Source of the DNA: Plantactinospora endophytica | GTDB lineage: Bacteria > Actinomycetota > Actinomycetes > Mycobacteriales > Micromonosporaceae | NCBI RefSeq assembly: GCF_016862915.1 | Contig: NZ_BONW01000016.1 | Location: 124,001-188,000, forward strand | Length of the DNA: 64,000 bases | Reading direction: 5' to 3' | Part shown: positions 53,886-63,440 of the stretch, one piece after another | How positions within the stretch are numbered: position 1 is the first letter of the stretch | Layout: the number at the start of each line of letters is the position of its first letter | Translations under genes and position numbers: made by a program | Notes under the pieces: generated by a model | What the model was told of the DNA's origin: nothing | Databases searched by the model: none | What the model saw: the letters and a program-made list of their open reading frames with translations, nothing else

Positions 53886-54066
53886 CCGGACCGTCCCGAC
53901 CCTGCCGAGAGACCTTTGGACGACCCTGCCGGGACCTGGGAGTCGCCTGTTCCTACCTCGCCGGCAGACCTGTGGACCACCCGTTCCCACCCTTCCGGCA
54001 GGTCGCGCCGGCGCCCACCCGGCAGACTTGTCGACGGGATACCCGGCGGGCGGGGAGGGATCTGGC

Positions 54067-54471
54067 ATGTGGGAGAACAAGGCGGAGCTGGACGCGGCGC
54101 AGCGCCGGGTGGGTGCCTGGCAGGCGTCGTTCGCCGACCGTGCCGACCGGACGGCCGAGCTGTCCCGCCAACTGACCGGGTTGCGGGTGACCACGTGCAA
54201 CCCGGACGGGCTGGTGGAGGTGACGCTCGACCCGTCCGGGATCCTCGTCGACCTCCGGTTGGACGAGCGGACCCGGCAATGGCCGGCGGCCCGGGTGGCG
54301 GCGGAGATCCTGGCCACCGTCCGGGCCGCCGGGACGGAGTTGCTGCGCGAGGTGACCGAGGCGACGGTACGGTCGCTCGGCGCCGAGGACCCGGCCGGCC
54401 AGGCGCTCATCGACTCGTACCGCAGCCGGCTGGCGCCGCCGGACGCCGGCCGGGACGGTCCGGTCGACTGA
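54067..54471 (+). CDS. YbaB/EbfC-family protein
   Basis: A 134-residue YbaB-like protein: helix 1 (WENKAELDAAQRRVGAWQAS), then LVEVTLDPSGILVDLRLD strand pair, then a C-terminal helix. GGAGGG is upstream of ATG 54067. It is the third YbaB-like gene of the window, here outside the type VII locus. Function uncertain (nucleoid-associated or ESX-related). Confidence 0.85.
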   Translation: MWENKAELDAAQRRVGAWQASFADRADRTAELSRQLTGLRVTTCNPDGLVEVTLDPSGILVDLRLDERTRQWPAARVAAEILATVRAAGTELLREVTEATVRSLGAEDPAGQALIDSYRSRLAPPDAGRDGPVD

Positions 54472-54573
54472 GGTGACCGCACGGGTCCCGGGCTCACCCC
54501 GGCGATCCGCGTTGACGGGCGGGCGGTCAGGCTTCGAGCGCCGGTCGGGCTCGGGCCGCCGCGACCAGGCGGT

Positions 54574-55806
54574 TCAGTTGGTTGGGCGGTAGTGGCCGGT
54601 GAGCCGGCCGAGTTTCAGCGCCAGGTGCAGGCAGAGCCGTTCGTTGCCGTCCTTGAGATCGGTCTCGGCGAGCTGCTCCACCCGGTGCAGCCGGTAGTAG
54701 AGCGTGGTGCGGTGCAGCCGGAGCTGCTCGGCCGTGGCGTGCGCGTTCCCGGCCAGGTCGAGGTACGCCTCCAGGGTCTCCAACAGCACCTGGTTGGAGT
54801 CGTCGCGCAGCAGCCGGTCCAGCCCCGGATGCACGCCCGCGACGTCGAGGTGCTGGCCGTTCATCCGGGACAGCATCCGGTAGATGCCGAGGTTGGACCA
54901 GGAGATGATCGGGCCGAGCGCGGAGAGCTGCCCACCCACCCGGGCCGACTGGAGCGCCTCGTCGTAGGCGTGCACGACGTCGGCAAGCCGGGAGCGGGGC
55001 TCGCCGATGCCGACCACCACCCGGGCCACCGAGGGCAGGCTCCGGGTCGCCTTGTGCAGCGCGTCGCTCAGGTGCTTGGCGGTCGCCTCGGCGGACGGAC
55101 GGCCGGCGCCCTGGCCGCCGCAGATCAGGAGTACGCCCTGGTCGTGCCGGATCAGGTGCAGCGCCTCGCGGATCCCGACCCAACGGCGGGTGGCCACCAG
55201 CATCTGCTCCAGGGCGATCCGGGCCACCTCGTCGAGTACCTGTCCCCGGGCCGGGACGAGCTGCGCCACCACCGCGTTCGCCGACCCGTCGGCGGCGACC
55301 ACCCCCTCGGCGAGCAGTGAACGGACCGCCTCGGTGCGGATCTCGGGACTGTCCACAAGCAGCGCCCGGGCCGCCTCCGCCTCCCGCTGCGAGGCCAGCT
55401 CGCCGAGCAGGTTCTCCCGGTACAGGGCAAGGGACAGGTCGGACATCGCCCTGGTCACGGTCTCGATGTCGCCGTCGGTCATGCCGCCGTCGGCGTCGAT
55501 GAACCAGACGAACCCGAGCAGCAGGTCGTGGTGGGTGATCGGCACGCAGAGCCGGGGCAGCAGGTCCAGTTCGGGGCAGGCCGGGGTGCGGACCGGAGTC
55601 CGGGCCTTCATGATGCCGACGTCGTGGAACCACGAGATGACCTCGGGCGTGGTGTGCCGGCGCAGGATGGAGGTCCGGCGTACGTCGTCCATCAGGCCGG
55701 TGTGCTCGCTGTACACGACCACCCGCTGCCGGCGGTCCTCGATCAGCGCCGGCCGGCCCACCCGGGCCGCCACCGCGTCGACGATGCGTTGCAGCTCCGC
55801 GTGCAT
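54574..55806 (-). CDS. PucR/CdaR-family transcriptional regulator
   Basis: A 410-residue regulator of the PucR/CdaR type: a GAF-like sensor N-terminus, a middle domain, and a C-terminal HTH_30 (LLETLEAYLDLAGNAHATAE, then LRLHRTTLYYRLHRVEQL). ATG 55806 has GGGGAAGG just upstream; an in-frame earlier start is weaker. It is divergent from the protease and next to hydroxyproline genes; PucR-like proteins often regulate proline, purine or amino-acid catabolism, so it probably regulates that operon. Confidence 0.88.
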   Translation of the reverse strand: MHAELQRIVDAVAARVGRPALIEDRRQRVVVYSEHTGLMDDVRRTSILRRHTTPEVISWFHDVGIMKARTPVRTPACPELDLLPRLCVPITHHDLLLGFVWFIDADGGMTDGDIETVTRAMSDLSLALYRENLLGELASQREAEAARALLVDSPEIRTEAVRSLLAEGVVAADGSANAVVAQLVPARGQVLDEVARIALEQMLVATRRWVGIREALHLIRHDQGVLLICGGQGAGRPSAEATAKHLSDALHKATRSLPSVARVVVGIGEPRSRLADVVHAYDEALQSARVGGQLSALGPIISWSNLGIYRMLSRMNGQHLDVAGVHPGLDRLLRDDSNQVLLETLEAYLDLAGNAHATAEQLRLHRTTLYYRLHRVEQLAETDLKDGNERLCLHLALKLGRLTGHYRPTN

Positions 55807-56243
55807 GCCTTCCCCTGATCCTCCTCGTGGCCGGTGGGCGGCCCGCACCGCCGGGGCACCGACGTCGGGCACCGCCGGTCCTTACCCTCCGACGGCACCG
55901 GCCCGGTACGCAAGAGGTTCGGGGCGTACGGCACAAGTCCCGACAGAAGTCCTGATCCACCCAGCGGGCTTCCTGCATCTGTCCGAAGACCTGGAAACGT
56001 CGATGTCCTTACCGTGCTTGCGACATGCCGCGACCGTGGCGCCACCCCCGCGCCCCCGGACCGCGCACGTTCCCGAGCAGTCGAGCCCCCTCGAACACCC
56101 GAACACCAGAGCAGTCGAGCCCCCCGAACACCAGAGCAGTCGAGCGGTCGAGCCGATCAGCACCCCGAGCGGTCGAGCACCGCAGCACCGCAGCACCGCA
56201 GCACCGCAGCACCGACCCGAGTTTCCGACCCGAAGGAGATGCG
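55807..56243. other. Divergent intergenic region with repeats
   Basis: About 437 bases between the regulator and the protease, with no gene. It contains a degenerate repeat of about 25-34 nt (gagcagtcgagcccc-type) between about 56075 and 56180 and an exact 8-bp tandem repeat at 56177-56214. The only clear functional site is AAGGAG of the protease. Confidence 0.55.
56177..56214. repeat. 8-bp tandem repeat
   Basis: Four exact copies of gcaccgca followed by a partial copy, ending 19 bases before the AAGGAG site of the protease. A run of this kind can mutate by slippage and change spacing between promoter and gene. Confidence 0.8.
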
Positions 56244-58280
56244 TTGCGCCGCGCTAACCGCACACACCAGCTCCGCAGGGCGTTCACCGCGGCCGTCGCG
56301 GTCGTCGCCGCGACCGCCCTGCTCAGCGGACCCGGGATCGGACCGGCGCAGGCCGGACCGGGCACCCGGGCCGCGGCACTGGACCCGGTCGACCCGCAGA
56401 CCTGGCAGGACCAGGAGACGATGACCTGGGACGACTACCGGGCGGTACCCGGCGCGAACTGGGCCGACCCGACCCGGCAGCCGAGCCAGCGCAAGCTCCG
56501 GATCGCCCTGGTCGCCGCCGACTATCCCGACCAGCCGTTCGTGATCACCCAGAACCGTGGCTCCGACCTGTTCCGCAACCCGCAGGTCGCGCCGGTCGCC
56601 CGGGCCGACGTGTCCCGGTTCTACGCCGACTTCTGGGGCAGGCCGAGCACGCTCAACCACGGGCACACCGTGCACGAGTACTGGATGGAGCAGACCAACG
56701 GGCGGATCGGGGCCGAGTTCACCCCGTTCGGGCCGTACCGGCTGCCGCGCAAGCAGTTCGAGTACGGGCTCAACGACATCGGGCAGAACGGTGGCGGCTG
56801 CCCGGCCGGCTCCACCTGCAACGGCAACCTGGACGCGGACGTGGACACGCTCTGGCGGGCCGCCGAGGGCTCCGACGTGCGCAACCGGTTCGACCTGGTG
56901 CTGCGGGTCTACGCCGGTTACGACGAGACGTCGGTCTGGCAGGAGTTCGGCGAGATGATGTTCCAGACCAAGGAGGACGTACCGGACGCCTGGGGGCCGC
57001 CGGACCCGAACCTGCCGAACTGGGTACGGTCCCGCTACGTCGACTGGACCTCCTGGAAGGCCGGCTCCCAGCTCTGGGGCTCGTCCAGCATGCGGCAGGG
57101 CGAAAGCTCCGGCACCATCACGCACGAGATCGCGCACACCTTCGGGATCGCCGACAACAACAACAATCCGTACGTGTCGCCGTACCGGCGGGTGGGTTCG
57201 GGCACCTGGGACGTGATGGACCGGGGCTCGTTCAACGGGCCGGGTGGCCCGCACAACCGCTGGGTGGTACCGGCCGCCCAGGGCGCGGCGATGCCGGCCG
57301 GGCAGACCCTGCGCAGCAAGCTGAAGCTCGGGCACATCGCCGAGGCGCAGGTGCTCCGGCTCTCCCGGGAGGCGCTGCGGACCTCCGGCGTCGCGGTGGT
57401 GACCGTGAAGGCGCGTACGGCGGTGCCGGCGGCCCGGGACATCCAGGGTGTCCGGATCGGCATGGACCGGGACCTCACCCCGGCCTGTGACATCAACACC
57501 AACCCGCTCTGTCCGGGCAGCCCGGTCTACAACTGGTACAGCCTGGAGACCGTGCAGCGGATCGGCGCGGACTCGTTCACCCCGGACAACGGGGTGCTGC
57601 TGGCCAAGAACAAGGACGCCGAGACGAACACCTGCGGCTACACCTGCTTCACCTGGGTCGTCGACGCCAACCCGCAGGACATCGACATGGTCGACTACTA
57701 CCGGCCGGACGGCACCCCGGTGAAGCGGACGATCGCCGACTACCGGCAGCTCAACGACGCGCTGTTCCACGCCGGCACCCGCTCCGGCAGCGAGTACGAG
57801 TACGTCGACACCGCCAACCGGCTGCACTTCTACGTGATCGACCGGCGGGTCGGCGCCGACGGGGTGCTGTCGTACACCCTGGGGGTGCGGCACCTGGACG
57901 GGTCCGGAAACTCGGTACGCGGCGTCACGGCGGCCACCTCCGGCAGCCCCACCGGCAGCCCGACCAACGGGGGCGCGACCTGCACCTTCGCCGTCAACAA
58001 CACCGGCCGGTACGTGGCCGGCGGCCAGGCCCACCCGGAGGACGCGTCGGCGTACCTGCGTGCGGACGTCTACCGGCTCTCCGCCACGGTCGCCGGGCAG
58101 GGCTGGACGGTCACCCTGCCCAACGCGCTGACCACGGCCGAGTTCGGCCGGACCGTGAACGTCAGGGCGGTGGCCACGGCCACCAGCGGTGCGACCCAGA
58201 CCGGCCGGGTCACCCTGACCGCGAGGTCGGAGAGCGATCCGAGCCGGACGGCGACGGCCACCTGCCAGGTGGCCCGGTAG
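56244..58280 (+). CDS. Secreted M6-type metalloprotease (first)
   Basis: A 678-residue secreted zinc metalloprotease related to the M6/immune inhibitor A-like group. The TTG at 56244 is supported by AAGGAG five bases upstream, and a signal peptide ending near AQAG lies at 1-37. The HEIAH zinc site is His294-Glu295-His298, followed by a Met-turn-like DVMDRG. Several cysteines lie in the middle. The last ~90 residues are an immunoglobulin-like/NEW3-type domain. It sits between the PucR-type regulator and the hydroxyproline operon, with a paralogue after it. Confidence 0.88.
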   Translation: MRRANRTHQLRRAFTAAVAVVAATALLSGPGIGPAQAGPGTRAAALDPVDPQTWQDQETMTWDDYRAVPGANWADPTRQPSQRKLRIALVAADYPDQPFVITQNRGSDLFRNPQVAPVARADVSRFYADFWGRPSTLNHGHTVHEYWMEQTNGRIGAEFTPFGPYRLPRKQFEYGLNDIGQNGGGCPAGSTCNGNLDADVDTLWRAAEGSDVRNRFDLVLRVYAGYDETSVWQEFGEMMFQTKEDVPDAWGPPDPNLPNWVRSRYVDWTSWKAGSQLWGSSSMRQGESSGTITHEIAHTFGIADNNNNPYVSPYRRVGSGTWDVMDRGSFNGPGGPHNRWVVPAAQGAAMPAGQTLRSKLKLGHIAEAQVLRLSREALRTSGVAVVTVKARTAVPAARDIQGVRIGMDRDLTPACDINTNPLCPGSPVYNWYSLETVQRIGADSFTPDNGVLLAKNKDAETNTCGYTCFTWVVDANPQDIDMVDYYRPDGTPVKRTIADYRQLNDALFHAGTRSGSEYEYVDTANRLHFYVIDRRVGADGVLSYTLGVRHLDGSGNSVRGVTAATSGSPTGSPTNGGATCTFAVNNTGRYVAGGQAHPEDASAYLRADVYRLSATVAGQGWTVTLPNALTTAEFGRTVNVRAVATATSGATQTGRVTLTARSESDPSRTATATCQVAR

Positions 58281-58291
58281 CGGAACGGACC

Positions 58292-58337
58292 GCTGGACCA
58301 CCTCCACGCGCCGGCCGGTGCGCGGAGGTGGTCCAGC
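58292..58337. terminator. Strong hairpin terminator before the hydroxyproline operon
   Basis: A perfect 14-bp inverted repeat gctggaccacctcc/ggaggtggtccagc with an 18-nt loop. It isolates the protease transcript from the FAD-oxidase gene that starts 20 bases later. Confidence 0.75.
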
Positions 58338-58357
58338 CGGCTGAAGGAGGGAAGGGC

Positions 58358-59557
58358 ATGGCGGGCAGTTTCGACGTGGTGGTGGTCGGCGCCGGCATCG
58401 TCGGTGCGGCCTGCGCGTACGCCTGTGCCCGCCGGGGGTTGACGGTGGCGGTACTGGAGCGGGCCGGCCTGGTCGCCGGGGCCACCGGGTCCGGCGAGGG
58501 GAACCTGCTGGTGTCGGACAAACTGCCCGGCCCGGAGCTGGAGCTGGCGCTGTTCAGCAACGGACTCTGGCGGCGCTGGGCGACCGAACTCGGCGACCGG
58601 TACGGCGACATCGAGCTGGAGGCCAAGGGCGGCCTGGTGGTCACCGGCGTCGGCCCCGGCGCCGACGGCGCGGCCGGGCTGGCCGGGCTGCGGGCGACCG
58701 CCCGGGCACAGGCGGCGGCCGGCGTACTGGTCGAGTCGCTGGATCCGGCCGGCGTGCGTGAGCGCGAGCCGGCGATCACCCCGGAGCTGGCCGGCGGCCT
58801 CTTCTATCCGCAGGACATGCAGCTCATGCCGGCCAAGGCCACCGCCGCCCTACTGGCCGCCGCCCGGGCCGACGGCGCCGAGGTGCGGCTGCGGACCGAG
58901 GTCACCGGGCTGAGCCGGGACGCCGGCGGCCGGGTGGTCGGGGTGCGGACCGGTGCCGGCCCGGTCGCCGCCGGGCACGTGGTGAACGCGGCCGGCGCCT
59001 GGGCCGGCGCGCTCGCCGGACTGGCCGGCGCCGACACCCCGGTCGCGCCGCGCCGGGGCTTCATCCTGGTCACCGAGCCGGTACCGCCGCTGGTCCGGCA
59101 CAAGGTCTACTCGGCCGACTACCTGGACAACGTGGCCAGCGGCGACGCCGGGTTGCAGAGTTCGACAGTCGTCGAGGGCACCCCGGCCGGCACCATCCTG
59201 ATCGGTGCGACCCGGGAGCTGGTGGACTTCGACCACCGGTACAACGCCGAGGCGGTACGCCGGCTCGCCGAGGGCGCCGTACGGCTCTTCCCACCGCTGG
59301 CGGCGGTCCGGGCGATGCGCGTCTACCACGGTTTCCGGCCGTTCTCCCCGGACCACCTGCCGGTGATCGGCGCCGACTCGCGGGTACCGGGGCTGGTGCA
59401 CGCGCACGGGCACGAGGGGGCCGGGATCGGGCTCGCACCGGCCACCGCGCACCTGGTGGCGCAGGTGGTGAGCGGTGAGCGGCCCGACCTGGCGCTGGGC
59501 CCGTTCGACCCGGCCCGGTTCCGTACCGAGGTGGAGGCCGCCCGTGCCGCCGCCTGA
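58358..59557 (+). CDS. FAD-dependent oxidoreductase (hydroxyproline/D-amino-acid dehydrogenase subunit)
   Basis: A 399-residue DAO-type flavoprotein. FAD-binding GAGIVGAA is at residues 10-17, with VVNAAGAWAGALAGLAG and a C-terminal PVIGADSRVPGLVHAHGHEG. ATG 58358 has AAGGAGGG upstream. With the next two genes it would form a membrane-associated or soluble dehydrogenase like the hydroxyproline dehydrogenase subunits. Substrate is inferred from the operon (epimerase and deaminase nearby). Confidence 0.88.
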   Translation: MAGSFDVVVVGAGIVGAACAYACARRGLTVAVLERAGLVAGATGSGEGNLLVSDKLPGPELELALFSNGLWRRWATELGDRYGDIELEAKGGLVVTGVGPGADGAAGLAGLRATARAQAAAGVLVESLDPAGVREREPAITPELAGGLFYPQDMQLMPAKATAALLAAARADGAEVRLRTEVTGLSRDAGGRVVGVRTGAGPVAAGHVVNAAGAWAGALAGLAGADTPVAPRRGFILVTEPVPPLVRHKVYSADYLDNVASGDAGLQSSTVVEGTPAGTILIGATRELVDFDHRYNAEAVRRLAEGAVRLFPPLAAVRAMRVYHGFRPFSPDHLPVIGADSRVPGLVHAHGHEGAGIGLAPATAHLVAQVVSGERPDLALGPFDPARFRTEVEAARAAA

Positions 59558-59891
59558 GCCCGGTACCGCCGACGGCTTCACCATCACCGTCGACGGTGCA
59601 GCGGTGCCCGTGCGGGCCGGGCAGACCCTGGCGGCGGCACTGTTGGCCGCCGGTCGACGGTCGACCCGGCGTACCCGGTTCGCCGGTTCGTCGCGCGGCG
59701 TCTTCTGCGGCATCGGGATCTGCTTCGACTGCCTGGTGGTCTGCAACGGCGAGCCGAACGTGCGGGCCTGCCTGCGCCCGGCCGCGGCCGGCGACACCGT
59801 CGAGACCGGTCAGCGGCCCGGGACGACCGCCGACTCCGGCCGTGGTGGGGCCGGGGTCGGCGGTCCGGACGCCGGCGAGGGAGTCCGATGA
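59544..59891 (+). CDS. 2Fe-2S ferredoxin-like subunit (dehydrogenase)
   Basis: A 115-residue protein with plant-type [2Fe-2S] cysteines: Cys55, Cys60, Cys63 and Cys76 in CGIGICFDC and AC. GTG 59544 lies inside the preceding gene with GGTGGAGG six bases upstream. The C-terminus is a Gly-rich tail. It links electron flow between the two flavoprotein subunits. Confidence 0.85.
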   Translation: MPPPEPGTADGFTITVDGAAVPVRAGQTLAAALLAAGRRSTRRTRFAGSSRGVFCGIGICFDCLVVCNGEPNVRACLRPAAAGDTVETGQRPGTTADSGRGGAGVGGPDAGEGVR

Positions 59892-61384
59892 GCAGCGGTG
59901 CGCCGGACCGCCGGTCGGAGCACCGCCGAGGCGCGGCGCGGCTGGCCGTGGTCGGTGCCGGCCCGGCCGGACTCGCCGCCGCCGTAGCGGCGGCGGAGAC
60001 CGGGGCCGAGGTCACCGTGGTCGACCTCGGCCAGCGGCCCGGCGGGCAGTACCTGCGCCAGCCCACCGTGGCCGGCGTCCGGCCGGACCCGCATCCCGGT
60101 CGGGCCGGCGACCTGCTGCGCCAGGCCGGCGGGCATCCCCGGATCACCTTCCGGTCCGGGCACCAGGTCTGGTCGGCCGAGCCGGCCGGCGACGACCCGA
60201 GCGAGACGTGGCCTTCGAGCCGTCGGCACTCGTCCAGCGGCGGGCCCGCCGGTGCGGTGACGCTGCGGCTGTTCGGTCCGGCCGGCCCGGACACCCTGAC
60301 GGCGCCCGTCGTGGTGCTGGCCCCCGGCGGGTACGACCGCGTGGTGCCGTTTCCCGGCTGGGACCTGCCGGGAGTGGTCACCGCCGGGGGCGCCCAGGCG
60401 CTCGCCAAGGGCCAGGGCGTGCTGGTCGGCCGGCGGGTACTGGTGGCCGGCACCGGCCCGTTCCTGCTCGTCGTCGCGGCCGGACTGGCCTCGGCCGGCG
60501 CCCAGGTCGCCGGGGTGGTGGAGGCCGCACCGCTGCACCGCTGGTCCCGCCATCCGCTGGCGGTCGCAGGTCAGCCGGGCAAGCTCGCCGAGGCGGCCCG
60601 GCACTTCGCGGCGCTGCGCCGACACCGGATCCCGCTCTGGCGTGCCCAGGCGGTGACCGAGGTGGTCGAGGACGGCGCCGGACTGCGTGCCACGGTGCGC
60701 CGGGTCGACGCCGACTGGCGGCCCGGCGAGGTGACCCGGACCGTTCCGGTCGACGCCGTCTGCGTCGGGTACGGCTTCACCCCGTCGGTCGAGTTGGCCG
60801 TCGCGCTCGGCTGCGCCACCCGGATCGACCCGGCCGACGGCAGCCTGGTGGTCACCGTGGACGAGCTGGGTCGCAGCAGCGTACCGGGGGTGCTGGTGGC
60901 GGGCGAGGCGACCGGGGTCGGTGGGGCGGGGCTGGCCGTCGACGAGGGGCGGCTGGCCGGACTCGCCGCCGCGCACCGGCTGGGGCTGCTCGACGACGCC
61001 GGGCTGGGCCGGGCCGCCGCGCCGGTGTTGCGCCGGGCCGCCCGGCAACGCCGGTTCGCCGCCGCCATGCACCGGGTGCACCGGGTGCCGGACGGCTGGA
61101 CGGAGTGGCTGCGCCCCGACACCGTGGTCTGCCGGTGCGAGGAGGTCACCGCCGGCCGGCTCCGCGCCGACGTGACCGGGTACGGCCTCGACGACATCCG
61201 GGCGCTGAAACTCGTCACCCGGGTCGGGATGGGGCTGTGCCAGGGCCGGGTCTGCGGCCGGGCCGCCGCCTGCCTGCTCGCCGCCGCGTCCGGCCGGGAC
61301 CAGCCGCTCGAAGACTTCGCCAAGCGTCAGATCGTCATGCCGGTGCCGCTGGGTGCCGTCGCCGAGGAAGGACCACCCCAGTGA
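59888..61384 (+). CDS. FAD/NAD(P)-binding oxidoreductase with Cys-rich C-terminus
   Basis: A 498-residue protein related to OoxA/SoxA-like subunits: GAGPAG at 23-28, VVLAPGGYDRVVPFPGWDLP, then a second dinucleotide motif (LVAGTGPFLLVV), and a C-terminal CRCEE ... CQGRVC cluster expected to bind [2Fe-2S] (BFD type). ATGA overlap with the upstream gene. It is the third dehydrogenase subunit. Confidence 0.85.
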   Translation: MSSGAPDRRSEHRRGAARLAVVGAGPAGLAAAVAAAETGAEVTVVDLGQRPGGQYLRQPTVAGVRPDPHPGRAGDLLRQAGGHPRITFRSGHQVWSAEPAGDDPSETWPSSRRHSSSGGPAGAVTLRLFGPAGPDTLTAPVVVLAPGGYDRVVPFPGWDLPGVVTAGGAQALAKGQGVLVGRRVLVAGTGPFLLVVAAGLASAGAQVAGVVEAAPLHRWSRHPLAVAGQPGKLAEAARHFAALRRHRIPLWRAQAVTEVVEDGAGLRATVRRVDADWRPGEVTRTVPVDAVCVGYGFTPSVELAVALGCATRIDPADGSLVVTVDELGRSSVPGVLVAGEATGVGGAGLAVDEGRLAGLAAAHRLGLLDDAGLGRAAAPVLRRAARQRRFAAAMHRVHRVPDGWTEWLRPDTVVCRCEEVTAGRLRADVTGYGLDDIRALKLVTRVGMGLCQGRVCGRAAACLLAAASGRDQPLEDFAKRQIVMPVPLGAVAEEGPPQ

Positions 61385-62277
61385 ACTCTCGCAAACCATG
61401 GCAGGGTGTCGTCGTCGCCATCCCCACGCCGTTCCGCGACGACCTCTCCGTCGACTTCGACCGGCTCCAGGAGCACGTCCGGTGGCTGGCCGAGGAGGGC
61501 TGCCACGGGGTGACCCCGTGCGGTTCGCTGGGGGAGTACCAGAACCTCTCCGACACCGAGCGGGCCGACGTGGTGCGGGCCACCGCCGAGGCGGCCCCGG
61601 AGGGCTTCTCGGTGGTGCCGGGTGTCGGCGGGTACGGCAGCCGGCAGTCCCGGCACTGGGCCGAGCAGGCGCAGGCGGCCGGCGCGCACGCCGTACTGGC
61701 GCTGCCGCCGAACACCTACGCGGCCCGGGACATCGACGTGCTCGCGCACTACCGGGAGGTGGCCGCGGTCGGACTGCCGGTGGTGGCGTACAACAACCCG
61801 TTCGACACCAAGGTGGACCTCACCCCGGAACTGCTGGCCACGGTCGCCGAGACCGACGGGGTGGTGGCGGTGAAGGAGTTCAGCGGGGACGTACGCCGAC
61901 TGCACCGCATCCGCGACCTCGCCCCGCACCTGGACGTGCTGGCCGGCGCCGACGACGTACTCCTGGAACTGGTGGTCTGCGGGGCGACCGGCTGGATCGC
62001 CGGCTTCCCGAACGCGCTGCCCAAGCTCTCGGTACGCCTCTACGAGCTGTGCCGGGCCGGCGACCTGGCGGCGGCGCTGCCGCTCTACACCGAACTGCAC
62101 CCGATCTTCGGCTGGGACTCGAAGCCGGAGTTCGTCCAGGCCATCAAGCTCGGCATGGAACTCGCCGGCCGGTACGGCGGTCCGTGCCGGCCGCCCCGGG
62201 GTGCCCTCGCCGAGCCGGTCCGGATCCAGGTGACCAAGGACATGGAGCGGGCGTTGAAGGCCGACGCCGATGCGTAG
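61381..62277 (+). CDS. Dihydrodipicolinate synthase-family lyase/deaminase
   Basis: A 298-residue DapA-like protein: Lys165 (VAVKEFSGD) as Schiff-base lysine and Tyr137 (VVAYNNP). The GTG overlaps the preceding TGA. In this setting it fits 1-pyrroline-4-hydroxy-2-carboxylate deaminase, which makes 2-oxoglutarate semialdehyde from the oxidised hydroxyproline. The semialdehyde dehydrogenase needed next is not in the window. Confidence 0.85.
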   Translation: MNSRKPWQGVVVAIPTPFRDDLSVDFDRLQEHVRWLAEEGCHGVTPCGSLGEYQNLSDTERADVVRATAEAAPEGFSVVPGVGGYGSRQSRHWAEQAQAAGAHAVLALPPNTYAARDIDVLAHYREVAAVGLPVVAYNNPFDTKVDLTPELLATVAETDGVVAVKEFSGDVRRLHRIRDLAPHLDVLAGADDVLLELVVCGATGWIAGFPNALPKLSVRLYELCRAGDLAAALPLYTELHPIFGWDSKPEFVQAIKLGMELAGRYGGPCRPPRGALAEPVRIQVTKDMERALKADADA

Positions 62278-63274
62278 CCGGCTCGTCCTTTCCGCCGTCG
62301 ACTCGCACACCGAGGGAATGCCGACCCGGGTGATCACCGGCGGCGTCGGCGTGCTGCCCGGCGACACGATGCTGGACCGCAAGCGGCTCTTCGAGCGGGA
62401 CCGGGACGGGCTGCGCCGGCTGCTGATGTTCGAGCCGCGCGGCCACTCGGCGATGTCCGGGGCGATCCTCCAGCCGCCCACCCGACCGGACGCCGACGTC
62501 GGGGTGCTGTTCATCGAGGTCTCCGGCTGCCTGCCGATGTGCGGGCACGGCACCATCGGGGTGGCGACGGTGCTGGTCGAGACCGGGATGGTGCCGGTGG
62601 TGGAGCCGGTCACCACCATCCGGCTGGACACCCCGGCCGGGCTGGTCAGCGTCGACGTGGCGGTCCGGGACGGCCGGGCCACCGGGGTGACGCTACGCAA
62701 CGTGCCGTCGTTCCTGCTCGCCGCCGACCGGAAAGTCGAGGTGGGCGGGGAGATCGGCACCATCCGCTACGACATGGCGTTCGGCGGCAACTTCTACGCC
62801 ATCGTGGACGCCACCGACCTCGGGTTGCCGGTCGAGCCGGCGGCGGTGCCGGAGCTGATCCGGCGCGGGCTGCGGGTGATGGACGCGATCAACGAGCAGG
62901 CGCCGCCCCGGCACCCGACGATCCCGGCGATCGACGACTGCCGGCACGTGCAGGTGGTGCAGGACGGCACCGACGGCGCCGACGCCCGCAACGCCGTGGT
63001 GATCCACCCCGGCTGGGTGGACCGTTCGCCGTGCGGCACCGGCACGTCGGCCCGGATGGCCCAGCGGTACGCCCGGGGCCTGCTCGACCTGGACACGCCG
63101 TTCGTGAACGAGTCGGTGATCGGGACCAGGTTCACCGGTCGGCTGGTCGAGACCACTGTGGTCGGCGACCTGCCGGCGGTGGTACCGACGGTGACCGGCC
63201 GGGCCTGGATCACCGGCACCGCCCAGTACCTGCTCGACCCCGAGGACCCGTTTCCCGAGGGCTTCCAGATCTGA
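62270..63274 (+). CDS. Proline racemase family, probable 4-hydroxyproline 2-epimerase
   Basis: A 334-residue protein with both catalytic cysteines of the family: Cys91 in PMCGHGT and Cys255 in SPCGTGTSA, so it is a racemase/epimerase rather than the Thr-containing dehydratase. It overlaps the previous gene by 8 bases. In hydroxyproline catabolism it would convert trans-4-hydroxy-L-proline to cis-4-hydroxy-D-proline, which the FAD enzyme then oxidises. Confidence 0.9.
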   Translation: MRSRLVLSAVDSHTEGMPTRVITGGVGVLPGDTMLDRKRLFERDRDGLRRLLMFEPRGHSAMSGAILQPPTRPDADVGVLFIEVSGCLPMCGHGTIGVATVLVETGMVPVVEPVTTIRLDTPAGLVSVDVAVRDGRATGVTLRNVPSFLLAADRKVEVGGEIGTIRYDMAFGGNFYAIVDATDLGLPVEPAAVPELIRRGLRVMDAINEQAPPRHPTIPAIDDCRHVQVVQDGTDGADARNAVVIHPGWVDRSPCGTGTSARMAQRYARGLLDLDTPFVNESVIGTRFTGRLVETTVVGDLPAVVPTVTGRAWITGTAQYLLDPEDPFPEGFQI

Positions 63275-63363
63275 ATCTTCGCGGTCCGGGCCGTTGGCTT
63301 CGGGTGGCTCGTCCGGTCCGGGGCGTCCGATCTGGTCGGTCCGGGGCGGAGGGCTTCGGCAGG

Positions 63364-63393
63364 TGTCGGAACCGGTCGGGGTACCGGCCGACA
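63364..63393. terminator. Hairpin terminator of the hydroxyproline operon
   Basis: An 11-bp stem: tgtcgg and ccggt pair with accgg and ccgaca, with a 2-nt bulge and a 6-nt loop, about 90 bases after the epimerase stop. Confidence 0.55.
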
Positions 63394-63440
63394 TCTGTAG
63401 GGTGACGCCGCGGGTCGTGCCGCATAGATTCGCGTCGGCG

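Noticed and set aside
56177-56214. Possible CRISPR array
   Set aside because: The units are 8 bp, contiguous and without spacers; no cas genes are present. It is a simple tandem repeat.
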